Positions 9,010 to 17,736 of a stretch of DNA of 64,000 nt are shown here, piece after piece. The translations under genes were made by a program, and so were the position numbers. Each line of letters begins with the position of its first letter. Position 1 is the stretch's first letter. This DNA is from Nocardia sp. NBC_01327 (GTDB taxonomy: Bacteria > Actinomycetota > Actinomycetes > Mycobacteriales > Mycobacteriaceae): assembly GCF_035958815.1 (NCBI RefSeq), contig NZ_CP108383.1, forward strand, positions 4,588,001-4,652,000. The letters are read 5' to 3'. The notes beneath the pieces are model-generated. The model searched no databases, had not been told where the DNA came from, and was given only the letters and a program-made list of their open reading frames with translations.

Positions 9010-9383
9010 ATCCGATGCAGGAGAACCGAACTCAGTCCCGACGATGGCCTGGCTCTTTACGCTAAGGCCAACGTTCCGAACGCAGAAATGCACTATTTTG
9101 CCGATGACCGTGAGTTCACTTCGTTTGGGATGGAACCGAACTCGTCACCACTGTCGCAGCAGTCCGGCAGACTGAGTGGCGTCGGCACCGCCGCCCGGAA
9201 AGGATCGAACTACGATGACAAGCGCAGATGACCAGTACCCCGAGGACATGATCGATCCCATCCGCAACGTGGACAGACTGGCGAATTCCCTTTGGTACGA
9301 CGCGATCAGCCAAGCTGAGCCCCAACGAACTTGAGGTTCCCGCAGACAATGCCGACGGTACCGACGCTGAGGCATCGTCCTAA
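9010..9383 (+). other. Remnant small reading frames (possible degraded peptide genes)
   Basis: One frame is open at 9010-9231 with no usable early start codon and reads like a short natural peptide (NVPNAEMHYFADDREF, ending in a Gly/Ser/Lys/Asp-rich tail). A second starts at ATG 9215 behind GGAAAGGATCG and encodes MTSADDQYPEDMIDPIR. It stops at 9334, but an apparently continuous acidic tail (LSPNELEVPADNADGTDAEA) follows in another frame up to TAA at 9381-9383. Both look like decayed precursor-sized genes rather than chance frames. Nothing else is recognised between 8999 and 9526. Confidence 0.35.
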
Positions 9384-9526
9384 GCCAATCGTGTGAAGGG
9401 TGGCATGAGTGGGCGTTCGTCCTCCGGCCGCTCTATGCCGCTTCCAGCGCTGTTTCGACTGGCCGCACGACGTTGACTGGCAGTGTCGTTATCCAGCAAT
9501 CGCCGACGTGAGTGTCTGATCTGATC

Positions 9527-9757
9527 TCACTCTGTGCAGGGGCCAGGTGTGCCCGGCAGGTGGTGGCCGAGCTCGTCGGCGCGTACGACGAGCAGTTCCA
9601 CGCAGTCATGAAGGTGCGGGAGGGGTTCCCCGAGGTGCTCGCGCACCAAGGCGACGGCCTGAATGGCATGGCCAGATGTAAGCAGAGCGTCGAACCGATC
9701 TTGGGTCTCCGGCGACATCCGATTCCACAGTTCGCGAGCCGCATGTTCTCTGAGCAT
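9527..9757 (-). CDS. Hypothetical protein, 76 aa
   Basis: The protein reads LREHAARELWNRMSPETQDR and then a helical segment (ALVREHLGEPLPHLHDCVEL). Composition is natural: acidic-amphipathic helices, no runs of Arg or Ser as in shadow frames. The frame is closed by TGA a few codons upstream of ATG 9757, so the start is well constrained, although the ribosome site is weak. Possibly a small cytoplasmic helical protein. Function unknown. Confidence 0.5.
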   Translation of the reverse strand: MLREHAARELWNRMSPETQDRFDALLTSGHAIQAVALVREHLGEPLPHLHDCVELLVVRADELGHHLPGTPGPCTE

Positions 9758-9832
9758 CTGGGCACACCATCACATGCTCGGCCGGATGGCGAATCAATTT
9801 CCGGGCGAAGTGCGGGCTGCAATCATTCGCTC

Positions 9833-9935
9833 TTGCCGCGACCCGCGCTGTCTCAAGCGGCCAGCGCAGGCCGCGGAAGATCAACTGGCCGTACTCATCC
9901 GCGGCCGACCGAACTCACCATATTGCCGATGACCG
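9833..9935 (+). repeat. R1/R2 composite repeat
   Basis: Starts like R1 (TTGCCGCGACCCGCGC) and passes into R2-type sequence (GCGGAAGATCAACTGGCCGT, then ATCCGCGGCCGACCGAACTC and ACCATATTGCCGATG). This copy suggests that R1 and R2 are related or recombine. Confidence 0.6.
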
Positions 9936-9947
9936 AGTCACGCCGAC

Positions 9948-10721
9948 TCAGTTTGTGGGTGGCGGGGTGAGCGCATAGTCGGTGAACTGTTCACGCATGG
10001 CCGTATTGAAGGCACTGACGCGTTCGATCGTGTCTGCACCGGTGAAGCGAGCACGTCGTAAATACCATTCGGTCAACGTGGCAGCGTCGGATGCTCGACC
10101 ATTCGATATAGCCAGGACAACGATGCCTCGGAGCCTGATGGGATCCGGATTGGATTGATCGCCACCCATCGTGCTGGGACGGTGGGCAAGCTCGAAAAGC
10201 TTGTCCACGCTGTCCCGTTCGGACAACCAGCTGTGGACGGGGCCGTGCAGCATCGACATGAAGCGGTCCAGAGCCTCCACGACGTCGGACTCGCCGGCGA
10301 GCCAGATCTTCTGAGAGGAGGGATCGAATTCGGAGTAGAAGAAGCCGAAGCTGACCGATTCCAGGTAGTGGGGCTGCCAACGGTCGCCCTCGTCCTCAGC
10401 ATCGATGGGCAAGGCACCGGTTGGCATGTCGCGTAAGACTGTTGCAACCGTGTCGGACACCATCTGGGCGTGAGCGTTCAGGCTCAAACCGCCCCGGGAG
10501 CCGTCCCATTGCAGCACGACGAGCAACACTGACGTCAGTCCCTGCACAGAGACAACTGGCGCGGTGAACCAGACCCGCTTCCACGTCGGATAACGTCGTC
10601 CAGGCTGTTCGTCCGGGATATCGTCCAGTGCTCCGGAAGGTCTGAATCCCTCCGTTGCAAGTCTTTTCGCCAACTCTTCCGCCACGGCGTTCATCAACCG
10701 CAGAGATCGCGACCCAGACAT
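9948..10721 (-). CDS. Hypothetical protein, paralog A of an unknown ~250-aa family
   Basis: 257 residues, no signal peptide or membrane segment. It aligns along its whole length with the protein at 19993-20733: RRYPTWKRVWF versus KRYPDWRRAWF, LESVSFGFF versus LESIAFGFF, and NPDPIRLRGIVVLA versus NPDPVRLRGAVILA. ATG 10721 is preceded by GGAGGGGAGG, which decides the start; a much longer open frame upstream is a shadow of the oxygenase gene on the other strand. The promoter regions of the two paralogs also share a GATCCGATCTTG block. Function unknown. Confidence 0.75.
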   Translation of the reverse strand: MSGSRSLRLMNAVAEELAKRLATEGFRPSGALDDIPDEQPGRRYPTWKRVWFTAPVVSVQGLTSVLLVVLQWDGSRGGLSLNAHAQMVSDTVATVLRDMPTGALPIDAEDEGDRWQPHYLESVSFGFFYSEFDPSSQKIWLAGESDVVEALDRFMSMLHGPVHSWLSERDSVDKLFELAHRPSTMGGDQSNPDPIRLRGIVVLAISNGRASDAATLTEWYLRRARFTGADTIERVSAFNTAMREQFTDYALTPPPTN

Positions 10722-10824
10722 AACACCTCCCCTCCGCTTACGACGATCCGATCTTGCCAGGAACGTCTGACACGGCACTTCGCGGAATTCTCGGAGGGAT
10801 CGTTGCAGCACGCAATGCCCTGTA

Positions 10825-10895
10825 CTGCCGCGACCCGGGTGTTCCCGAACCGGCCGCGGGCTCGGCAAGCGGGTGCACGCACGTGCCGATACAAG
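10825..10895 (+). repeat. R1 repeat, degenerate copy
   Basis: CTGCCGCGACCCGGGTGTTC begins like R1 and then diverges, ending GCACGCACGTGCCGATAC. It lies about 100 bases upstream of paralog A, as R1 copy 5 lies upstream of the second paralog. Confidence 0.5.
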
Positions 10896-10991
10896 GCTGT
10901 TCGGTCCCGAACGGCGCGGCTGGCCCGGTGACTGAGAGTCGGTGGGCCCTGGGAGGATGCCCGTAAGCGGTGACGAATACGGGAGAAATGC

Positions 10992-12314
10992 ATGGCGGGC
11001 AAGGCGATACAGATAATCGGTGAGCTTTTGGGGGCGGTTCCGTCGGCGAGGGCGTTCGCTGCGCGGCGGACGGGTTCGGCGGTGGACCTGGTGATCGAGG
11101 TGGACGGGGTGGGGCCGATCGGGTTGCCTGTGACGCCGACGCAGGCGCGCCGACTGTGCGAGGTCGCGCGGCCGGCGCGGTATGGGCTGCGCGAGCAGAC
11201 CATCTTGGACGCGAACGTGCGTGACACCTGGGAGGTTCCGCGGGAACGCGTCACGGTCGACGAGCGGCGGTGGCACGAGAGATTGTTGCCGATGCTGGAC
11301 GCACTGCGGGCCGAGCTGGGTTTGCCGCTCCACTGCGAGCTGTCGGCGGAGCTTCATTCGATGCTGGTGTACGAGCCGGGACAATTCTTTCAACGCCATC
11401 AGGATTCGGAGAAGGCCGACGGCATGATCGGCACGTTGGTGGTGACACTGCCCTCGATGTTCACCGGCGGGGAGCTGGTGATCGAGCAGCAGGGGAGAAA
11501 GGTCACCGACCCGGGTTCCGCGCAGGAGCTGTCCGTCGTCGCGTTCTACAGTGACTGCGCGCACGAGGTGCTGCCGGTCACCGACGGTTTCCGGATTACG
11601 CTGACCTACAACCTGATCGCGAAGGGGCGTACCGGGCCCGATGCCACCGCGTTCGCCGGGCATCCGTCTGTCGCGTTGCTGGCCGAGCAGTTGCACGAGC
11701 ATTTCACTACACCGAGGGAATCGGGACCCGCCCGAAAACTCGTCTGCCTGCTGGATCATCAGTATTCCCAGCAGGGATTCGGGTGGGATCGACTCAAGGG
11801 CGGCGACGCCGCCCGGACCGGAATGCTGCTGGCCGCAGCCGAATTCGCGGGATACGACACGTCGTTGGCCCTCGCGGAGGTCGAGGACTCTTATGAGGAG
11901 GACTACACCTCCTACATGCTGATCCATCGACAGCGTTGGGAGCGTGTCGAGGACGGGTGGAAATGTGTCGAAAGCGCCGAGGTGGAGTTCGACGACGGCG
12001 AATTAACGGAGCCGGTCCCCGAGGATACCGCGAGCTTTCCGGTGAGTTCCTGCCTCCCGCTGGCTCCGGATTCGGACGAGATCGGCGAGCTGCTTTCCTC
12101 GACAATCACTTTGACGTGGCTGATCGACCGCTCGGGGGCATCCGGTGAGCCCGCTGCGCGAGAGATCGTCGAGGACAGCGAGCTGTGCACGGGCGAACCC
12201 AAGTCGACGCTCGAGCCGTTCGCATCGGAAATCGAGGGCTACATGGGCAATGAAGGAAACACTGCCAATTTCTGGTACCGCCGCGCGGCCACCGTCATCC
12301 GGCCCCGTCAATAG
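10992..12314 (+). CDS. 2-oxoglutarate/Fe(II)-dependent oxygenase superfamily protein
   Basis: 440 residues. The double-stranded beta-helix signature is complete in the middle: FFQRHQDSEK gives the iron ligands His136 and Asp138. FTGGELVIEQQG is the usual strand-turn, and CAHEVLPVTDGFRITLTYN gives the distal His191 and the 2-oxoglutarate-binding Arg201. The C-terminal 200 residues are acidic and end in FWYRRAATVIRP, a tail seen in uncharacterised members. Cytoplasmic; substrate unknown, probably a prolyl-hydroxylase-like protein modification (inference). It stands alone, about 270 bases from the start of paralog A, which is divergent. Confidence 0.82.
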   Translation: MAGKAIQIIGELLGAVPSARAFAARRTGSAVDLVIEVDGVGPIGLPVTPTQARRLCEVARPARYGLREQTILDANVRDTWEVPRERVTVDERRWHERLLPMLDALRAELGLPLHCELSAELHSMLVYEPGQFFQRHQDSEKADGMIGTLVVTLPSMFTGGELVIEQQGRKVTDPGSAQELSVVAFYSDCAHEVLPVTDGFRITLTYNLIAKGRTGPDATAFAGHPSVALLAEQLHEHFTTPRESGPARKLVCLLDHQYSQQGFGWDRLKGGDAARTGMLLAAAEFAGYDTSLALAEVEDSYEEDYTSYMLIHRQRWERVEDGWKCVESAEVEFDDGELTEPVPEDTASFPVSSCLPLAPDSDEIGELLSSTITLTWLIDRSGASGEPAAREIVEDSELCTGEPKSTLEPFASEIEGYMGNEGNTANFWYRRAATVIRPRQ

Positions 12315-12750
12315 AAGGCCCGGCAAGCTGGACCACGCCTGGCCGTGGACGAGCGGCTGATCCAACAACGGCTGAACGCACTCATCTACCGCGTGTCGCG
12401 CTGACCGAACCGGCCAGCGCTGAGCAGCGGAAGATCAAGCGGCCATATCGATCCGACGTCGGCGGAACGTCCTAAACTGCCGAATGGCGCGCTGATCGAA
12501 TCGGCCCGCCCGCAGTCTGGAAGTCAACTGGGACTGCCGATCCGGAACTGGCCGAACGCGCCATATTGCCAAGGACGCAACGTGGATTCGTGCTCGTGAC
12601 GCAGCGGACTGTTGAATGGCAGCGTACCGACGTGTTGGCTGGTTGGTGTAGTGCGCTTGTGATCAGGAGTTTGGTGATGCCAGATTGTCGTTGTATGACA
12701 CCTCCTTTCCGAAGAGGGATGTATGTCGAAAAGCGGATCGGTGTAGATGA
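12315..12750. other. Gene-free stretch with R2 repeats
   Basis: No credible gene. A R2-type repeat runs from about 12385 to 12482 (GTCGCGCTGACCGAACCGG, then GCGGAAGATCAAGCGGCC and GTCGGCGGAACGTCC). A second, partial one lies at 12547-12575 (ACTGGCCGAACGCGCCATAT). The longer open frames here are low-complexity shadows. Confidence 0.5.
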
Positions 12751-13002
12751 GACCCACGGCCGTTTCGCGAACGTAACGCTCAAGACCTGCAGGAGTGCGG
12801 CAGATTGTGGCTGTGCTATCAGTGGGAGGAGGAGCACCTCCGCGAGTCGGGGCAGTGGTATCAGGGGATGGTCACACCGGAATCCGTTGAGTCGCTGGCA
12901 CCGGAGGATGCGCCGGCCGTAATCGATGCTCTGCCTTGGCATTTCTACGGGGGCAGTTACTTTCGGACTGCGGGGCGCAAGGGAGTGGGTCGGATTTGCT
13001 GA
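12751..13002 (+). pseudogene. Gene remnant, unknown protein
   Basis: The frame is open from 12751 and reads like real protein (DLQECGRLWLCYQWEEEHL, MVTPESVESLAPEDAPAVI, ALPWHFYGGSYFRTAGRKG). It has no ATG or GTG start, only a TTG at 12805, and is closed upstream by TGA. Downstream, plausible residues continue in a different frame. It is best read as the internal part of a decayed gene next to the tRNA. Family not recognised. Confidence 0.4.
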
Positions 13003-13190
13003 AGCCCGCGAACGCTCCTTCTGCCCGACGCCGTACCATTCTCTAAGTAGCCGAGTTGAGGTGCTGGCTATTCGTCGGTTCGGGTTCAGTCCGGGTGTGG
13101 ATCTGTCAGCAGCACTACGCGGCCAGCGGTGGGGTCGAAACCGAGTACTGGGACTGATGGCCGTCCTCCGCTGACGTGCCCAATCCTGAG

Positions 13191-13264
13191 TACCCTCGGC
13201 GGGGTTTGAACCCGCGACCTTGACGTTATAAGCGTCCTGCTCTAACCGGCTGAGCTACGGGGGC
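13191..13264 (-). tRNA. tRNA-Ile (anticodon UAU)
   Basis: A cloverleaf can be drawn on the minus strand. The acceptor is GCCCCCG/CGAGGGT (one G.U and one C.A mismatch). The D arm is GCTC/GAGC with the AGCCGGTTA loop. The anticodon arm is GGACG-CTTATAA-CGTCA (first pair G.A) with anticodon TAT. The T arm is GCGGG-TTCAAAC-CCCGC. Discriminator base is A; CCA is not encoded. Anticodon UAU reads AUA. The two mismatches may indicate a decaying or mobile copy. Confidence 0.85.
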
Positions 13265-13332
13265 ATGTGCACGACGAAGCCCCGAGGCGGCTGGCCCCGG
13301 GGCTAGGTATGCACTGACCCAGTAGTTCGAGC

Positions 13333-13458
13333 ATGAGGACAGTATGGCAGCGTGAGCAGTTCCACCGGTGGGATTCCCTCGAGGATGCGTCCGCGTTCGA
13401 TACCGCGATGCGCGAACGGTTCCCCGGCTATGCCGTGGAACGGTCGAACCGGTCCTAG
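13333..13458 (+). pseudogene. C-terminal fragment of the paralog A/B family
   Basis: A 41-residue frame reads QREQFHRWDSLEDASAFDTA, then MRERFPGY. It matches the C-terminus of the protein at 19993-20733 (QREQYHSWDSPQRVAAFDIA...FPAY) and the end of paralog A. The first ~200 residues of the family are absent: upstream DNA is the tRNA gene, 69 bases away. So this is a third, truncated copy on the opposite strand. Confidence 0.75.
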
Positions 13459-13652
13459 CGCGCAGGAATCGTTGCGACGCAAAGCATCCGCTACTGCCGC
13501 TTACAAGTCTATTCGGCATGCCATCTGGCGGGGCCGACCGAACATCAACCATGTGGAGTCGGTGCGGTGGCGTCCACGTAGGGTCGGGCGGTGCGAGCAC
13601 TCGGGTATCCATGGTTCCGGTCGACGTGGTGAACTCGGGGATGGAGAAAGCG

Positions 13653-14054
13653 ATGGACCTGGATACCCACTTCGCCCGCCGGATAAGGGAATCCGGGCTG
13701 AAACTGATCGACCCGAACAGTCTTACCGAGCGTGAATACCTGCGGCAGTTCGCGGCGCGCCCAGGCATGTTCATCGGTTTCACCAGTGTTCGTGGGGTGA
13801 CGTGCTTCCTCGACGGCTACGACTACGCGGCGCGTCGCTCGGGAGGGCCTGGACTGGATGGCTTTCGGGACTGGCTTCTCGCGAATCATCTTCGCCGCCA
13901 GAGCAACTTTGCCTGGCCCGGTTTGATCAAGCAGATCGCACTGCCTGAGTGGGATTTCGAAACAGATCTGACTCCCGAGCAGGAAACTCAGATTCTCGAA
14001 GTGCTGTTCGACTTGCTCGACCGATTCCTCGCAGAACGCGAGATCGTCGACTAA
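13653..14054 (+). CDS. Hypothetical protein, 133 aa
   Basis: Reads MDLDTHFARRIRESGLKLID, then FAARPGMFIGFTSVRGVTCF and a C-terminal amphipathic helix (LEVLFDLLDRFLAEREIVD). ATG 13653 is preferred because GGAG at 13643-13646 is well spaced; ATG 13641 would add four residues. No signal peptide. The arrangement 'FLDGYDYA...FRDWL...NFAWPGLI' occurs in small uncharacterised actinobacterial proteins. Function unknown. Confidence 0.7.
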   Translation: MDLDTHFARRIRESGLKLIDPNSLTEREYLRQFAARPGMFIGFTSVRGVTCFLDGYDYAARRSGGPGLDGFRDWLLANHLRRQSNFAWPGLIKQIALPEWDFETDLTPEQETQILEVLFDLLDRFLAEREIVD

Positions 14055-14489
14055 CCTTCCGTTCTTGGCGTGTATCGGCCGTCCGAACCGGCCACCGGAG
14101 TGGGTAAACGCCAACTGGCCGTGTCGATCCGAGGTCGACGGTCCGCGATTCGTTCGCTTGCCTCTCCTACGATGTGCCGTACCCGTCAGTGGGCCGCTGG
14201 GGGATCGGCTCCTGGCGGTAAAACCATTACGCATCTTCGAAGGGACCCACCCACTCGCCACCCGCTCCGGGCAGGGCAGCGACCAGGCTCCCCGTCGGTT
14301 CGAGATGTGAGAAGTCGGGGTAGTTCGCGACCGGAAGCCGAACCCCCGCTCAGCATCGACGACTAGAGCGGTACCCGTTGCCGCGTCCGATCCCTCCACC
14401 GGGCGTTGGCGCGCGATCAGGTCGGTGTTCCGGTGAAACAGGCCATCCACCCGGCGGCGGTGAAACTCGAATGCTCGACATGCCAGGCG
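14055..14489. other. Gene-free stretch with an R2 repeat
   Basis: An R2-type copy lies at about 14078-14150 (CCGAACCGGCCACCGGAGTG, then CAACTGGCCGTGTCGATCCG and AGGTCGACGG). The remainder shows no gene with convincing composition on either strand. Confidence 0.45.
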
Positions 14490-15581
14490 TCATTGCCCAC
14501 CCGCCAGGCGTTGGCGCAGCTCGTCGAGGATACGGATCGCCCATTCGCGAGTTCGTTCGTTGTCCGATGCTGCGGTGAGCACCGAATGCCATGCGGGTGT
14601 GGCCAGTAGTGACCAGTAGCCGGTGCGGAGGGGTTCCAGGGCTGCCCAGTTCAGGGGAGCCAGGTTGGGGCGACCGTCCAGAAAGCACGCGAGGGCCCAC
14701 ACCGATTGATAGCGAACCAGGTTCGGTGTGAGCGCGCCGATGTGTGAGAGGTAGTGCGTGAGAGCCTGTTCGGAGTGTGCGTACTCCCGCAGGGTTTCGC
14801 CCATGCCGTCGCACCAGGCCAGGGTGGACAGCAGGTCGCCGGTGTGGTCGATGAGAGCCTCGTCGGCGTCGGGTGCGGCTATTGCGTCGTGGACCGGCGC
14901 GGCGCACGCGACTTTGTAGGCGAATTCGCCGTTCAGATGGTGTCCGTCGCAGGCCCTGCGCAGTAGCCACGGATCGGCCGCGGGATCAGCCAGCTCGCAG
15001 ATGGCGCACACCGTGTACACCCGACCCCAGCCCGCGGTGCGGTCGGCGAGCCAGATGAGGTTGGTGCTGGCTTCGGGTAACCGGGCCAGAGCCTGGGAGG
15101 CCAGTAGTCCGAACGTGTCCGACAGCAAACCGATTGTCTGCATCAACGAGATGTCGTCCTCGGTGCCGGCGACCGCGAGCAACGCCATACCCAGGACGGT
15201 CGGGTTCTGGTCGGTGCTGGTGCGAGTGAGGTGACGGCCGAGCTCGCGAGCCTGGCCGGGGTCCGCACGGCCGATCGCTGCCGCGATCGATGGCCACAGA
15301 GCGATCGCGATGTCGTAGTCGACAACCTCGCGACACAGACGGGCGATATCGCGGTGTTCGGTTGGCGCGCTGAAGAATTCGTCGATGAGCCGACTCGTGC
15401 GGGTACCCTGGTCGTCGGACCTGCCCGCACTCCACACGCGGTTTCGTCTGCGGTCGGCATCCGGGTACGGCTCACCGTCACGAGGCAGCGGAACGTCCGG
15501 ATACCTGCGGACGAGGGCGAGCGCGTGGTTGTAGAAAGTGGTCGGGGAGCTGGGCTGGGCGGAGCCCGTGGACGCGCTCAT
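14490..15581 (-). CDS. Hypothetical all-helical protein, 363 aa
   Basis: Rich in alternating Leu/Ala helices of ~35-residue period (IARLCREVVDYDIAIALWPS, TFGLLASQALARLPEASTNL, LIWLADRTAGWGRVYTVCAI), which suggests HEAT- or TPR-like repeats. No signal peptide or membrane segment. ATG 15581 is chosen because the protein-like composition begins there; a TTG at 15650 would add 23 residues and neither has a good ribosome site. Neighbours are also uncharacterised single genes. Function unknown. Confidence 0.65.
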   Translation of the reverse strand: MSASTGSAQPSSPTTFYNHALALVRRYPDVPLPRDGEPYPDADRRRNRVWSAGRSDDQGTRTSRLIDEFFSAPTEHRDIARLCREVVDYDIAIALWPSIAAAIGRADPGQARELGRHLTRTSTDQNPTVLGMALLAVAGTEDDISLMQTIGLLSDTFGLLASQALARLPEASTNLIWLADRTAGWGRVYTVCAICELADPAADPWLLRRACDGHHLNGEFAYKVACAAPVHDAIAAPDADEALIDHTGDLLSTLAWCDGMGETLREYAHSEQALTHYLSHIGALTPNLVRYQSVWALACFLDGRPNLAPLNWAALEPLRTGYWSLLATPAWHSVLTAASDNERTREWAIRILDELRQRLAGGQ

Positions 15582-15697
15582 CGCGCGGGGGTGAACTCGA
15601 TTCTTTCGATCATGGGAGCCGATACTGACAGGCGTTGACGGCCTTCGCAATTGGATTGGGCCGTGCCGGTTCGAGGTCCCTCATGCAGCATCGACTG

Positions 15698-16583
15698 CTA
15701 ATACTGGTAGGTGAAGTACCCGGAGGTCCAAGCGTCGCGATCCACACGAGATCTGTCGATGTGAAAACAGTCAGGTTCGTCCTCGAAGCCGCATGACCTC
15801 GCTGTTGCATCGACTGACCTGCTCGCTGCGCCGTAGCGCGGTCGCAGAGGTCGATCCTTCACCCATGACCAGCATCGCAACCCGCTCGACTCTCCTGGCC
15901 AGCGCCTGACCCAGCGCGGCGTACTCCCACGCCAGCCCGATCGATCGCAGACTCGCGTTGGATCACACCTAGTCCAGGTATCAGACCATCCACACATACG
16001 TGTCGGGAGCCGGTTCGACGTGTTGCAGCAGACCCCAGTCGAAGGTCGCGAACTAGATGCGTTCGTGTCCTGAGCCTGGATCGACACCGCGGAAACAGGC
16101 CACGGTCGCGCGGCCGCCGAATCCGTCGAAAACCTCTGTCGGGCACAAGCTTCCATCGTGGAACTCATCCCACGTACACGACCACGGCGTCAAGTCCGCC
16201 ACAGATGCCAGTCGCGGAGGTACGCAGTCAGGTCCGCGGTGGAGTGTCCTGAACAAGTGCGGTTGATTCGGCAGCTGCATCCATTCCATGCGCAGTCCGG
16301 GCCAAAACGGCAGATCCCATGCCGCGTAACGAACCTCACGCCCAAGGTGAAATTCGACCCGCTCCGAAGCCGGTGCGCCCCATGCCGATATGTACTCATC
16401 GACAGTGCTGAACTTGTTCGTCGCTTCGGTGAACCACCATCGCTTCTCAGCGGCCTCGGCCTGCTGGCGAGTGGCACCGATCCGGTCGAGCAGTTTCCCC
16501 GCTGGTGCCGGAGCACTTTTGCACATCGCGAAGAGCATCGACAACTGGAAGTCGTACAGCGTCGTCACACTCTCACCGGCCAT
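15698..16583 (-). pseudogene. Unknown gene disrupted by four nonsense codons and a frameshift
   Basis: ATG 16583 follows GGGAGGGCAGG and begins MAGESVTTLYDFQLSML. The frame stays protein-like through LRMEWMQLPNQPHLFRTLH and continues past in-frame TAG (16053-16055), TGA (15981-15983), TAG (15969-15971) and TGA (15963-15965): FATFDWGLLQHVEPAPDTYV, then SNASLRSIGLAWEYAALGQA. A shift near 15815 leads to FEDEPDCFHIDRSRVDRDAW and the end GYFTYQY. Each stop is one C-to-T change from CAG (Gln) or CGA (Arg). Intact length would be about 295 residues. Family not recognised. Confidence 0.7.
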
Positions 16584-16782
16584 CCTGCCCTCCCCATCGG
16601 CGCGATCGACACCGAAAATACCAGCACTCAGCAAACCTGCTTCTCAAACGGACCACGCTGAACAGCGCCCAGCTTCTCGGGTCCGAAGATCAACCGACAG
16701 TGGCGATCTCACCAGAGTAGATGTCCACTACCGCCGAGTTGAGTGTGCTGCGGTTACCGAGCTCAATCGATACTGTGAGCTC

Positions 16783-17361
16783 GTGTATTGGGACCCTTTA
16801 CCGACCGTCGCTGTCTCGCACACACTTCCGATCGCGGGCGCGGGACCGGGAAGTGCGCTGGGGCCGCCGAGCGGATATCTGCTCGGCGTGTGGAGCGAGC
16901 GGGATTGGCGCAATGTTCCCGGGCCTTTCTATGGCGCGCAAACCGATTCGTGCGGGACTGGTCCGCTCGCCGCACCTGATCACGTCCTGTGCGAGGACAA
17001 GTACGGCAGCGAAGTGGTGTTCCGGCAACCCCGAACCGTACGTGAGACACAGCTGGTCCTGACCGCGGCGTGGTCGGACCCCTTCGCCGGTTACGCCTGC
17101 GACGGTGACGATCACTGGACGCTGGGACAAATCCGGCAGTGGTGGGCTGATCGAACTCGCCTGGTCGAGTGGATCGACCGCGTCGACCACATGTGGTCGG
17201 TCAGCGATCATGAGTACGAGCGCGCGCACGTCTCCGCCGTGCGCGCCTACCACCACTATCTGGAGCACGGGCTTGAAAACGAGTTACGCGAGTACGGGTT
17301 CTGGCTCGAGCATCGCCGCGCTATCACCCCTACCGAAACTCTGCCCGACCTCGGACCCTGA
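16783..17361 (+). CDS. Hypothetical protein, Trp/Tyr-rich
   Basis: About 192 residues from GTG 16783 (YWDPLPTVAVSHTLPIAGAG). Conserved-looking blocks include TLGQIRQWWADRTRLVEWID and HVSAVRAYHHYLEHGLENEL. Protein-like residues (TELNRYCELV) extend a little upstream of the GTG, but the frame offers no better start codon, so the true N-terminus may be degraded or misplaced. No signal peptide. Convergent with the two-gene operon that ends at 17371. Confidence 0.6.
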   Translation: MYWDPLPTVAVSHTLPIAGAGPGSALGPPSGYLLGVWSERDWRNVPGPFYGAQTDSCGTGPLAAPDHVLCEDKYGSEVVFRQPRTVRETQLVLTAAWSDPFAGYACDGDDHWTLGQIRQWWADRTRLVEWIDRVDHMWSVSDHEYERAHVSAVRAYHHYLEHGLENELREYGFWLEHRRAITPTETLPDLGP

Positions 17362-17370
17362 CCGATCGAT

Positions 17371-17736
17371 TCACTCTCTCAAATCGCGGTCATCGAGCAC
17401 TTCGATCCCGGTCACCGATCTCGCCACAGGGTCGTAATTCAACAAGGCGACGGTCGCGCTATCGCGTTCCAGCACAATGACTCCCGTACTCGGCGAACCG
17501 AGCGGTGCCGTCAATAGAACCCGGCAGGTGGGAGCGCAGGCGCACCGCCCATGGAAACGTAGATCAGGGATGGTTCGCGCGAGCCCAGGGTCCTCACCGA
17601 TCAACAACTCGACGATTTCGGCGGTCAGGCTGGGAAAGGCCTCGGCCAGGCTCGGGTAATGAACCGCCGTCATACCCGAACGATACAGCCGATCAGAGTG
17701 CGAAAGGTCGTGCCTGTTCACTGGGACCGGTGTCAT
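17371..17736 (-). CDS. Hypothetical protein, 121 aa
   Basis: Reads MTPVPVNRHDLSHSDRLYRS, then PSLAEAFPSLTAEIVELLIG and FHGRCACAPTCRVLLTA, with a three-cysteine cluster. Its ATG overlaps the stop codon of the upstream gene (ATGA at 17733-17736), so translation is probably coupled. The two proteins may work together. Function unknown. Confidence 0.65.
   Translation of the reverse strand: MTPVPVNRHDLSHSDRLYRSGMTAVHYPSLAEAFPSLTAEIVELLIGEDPGLARTIPDLRFHGRCACAPTCRVLLTAPLGSPSTGVIVLERDSATVALLNYDPVARSVTGIEVLDDRDLRE

Noticed and set aside
10722..11927. N-terminal extension joining paralog A to a 659-residue protein
   Set aside because: The extension is antisense to the oxygenase gene and reads as Arg/Gln/Leu shadow; paralog A has its own strong ribosome site at ATG 10721.
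15963..16055. Programmed stop-codon readthrough or selenocysteine use
   Set aside because: Both TAG and TGA occur, three stops lie within 21 bases, a frameshift follows, and no SECIS-like hairpin is evident; decay is simpler.
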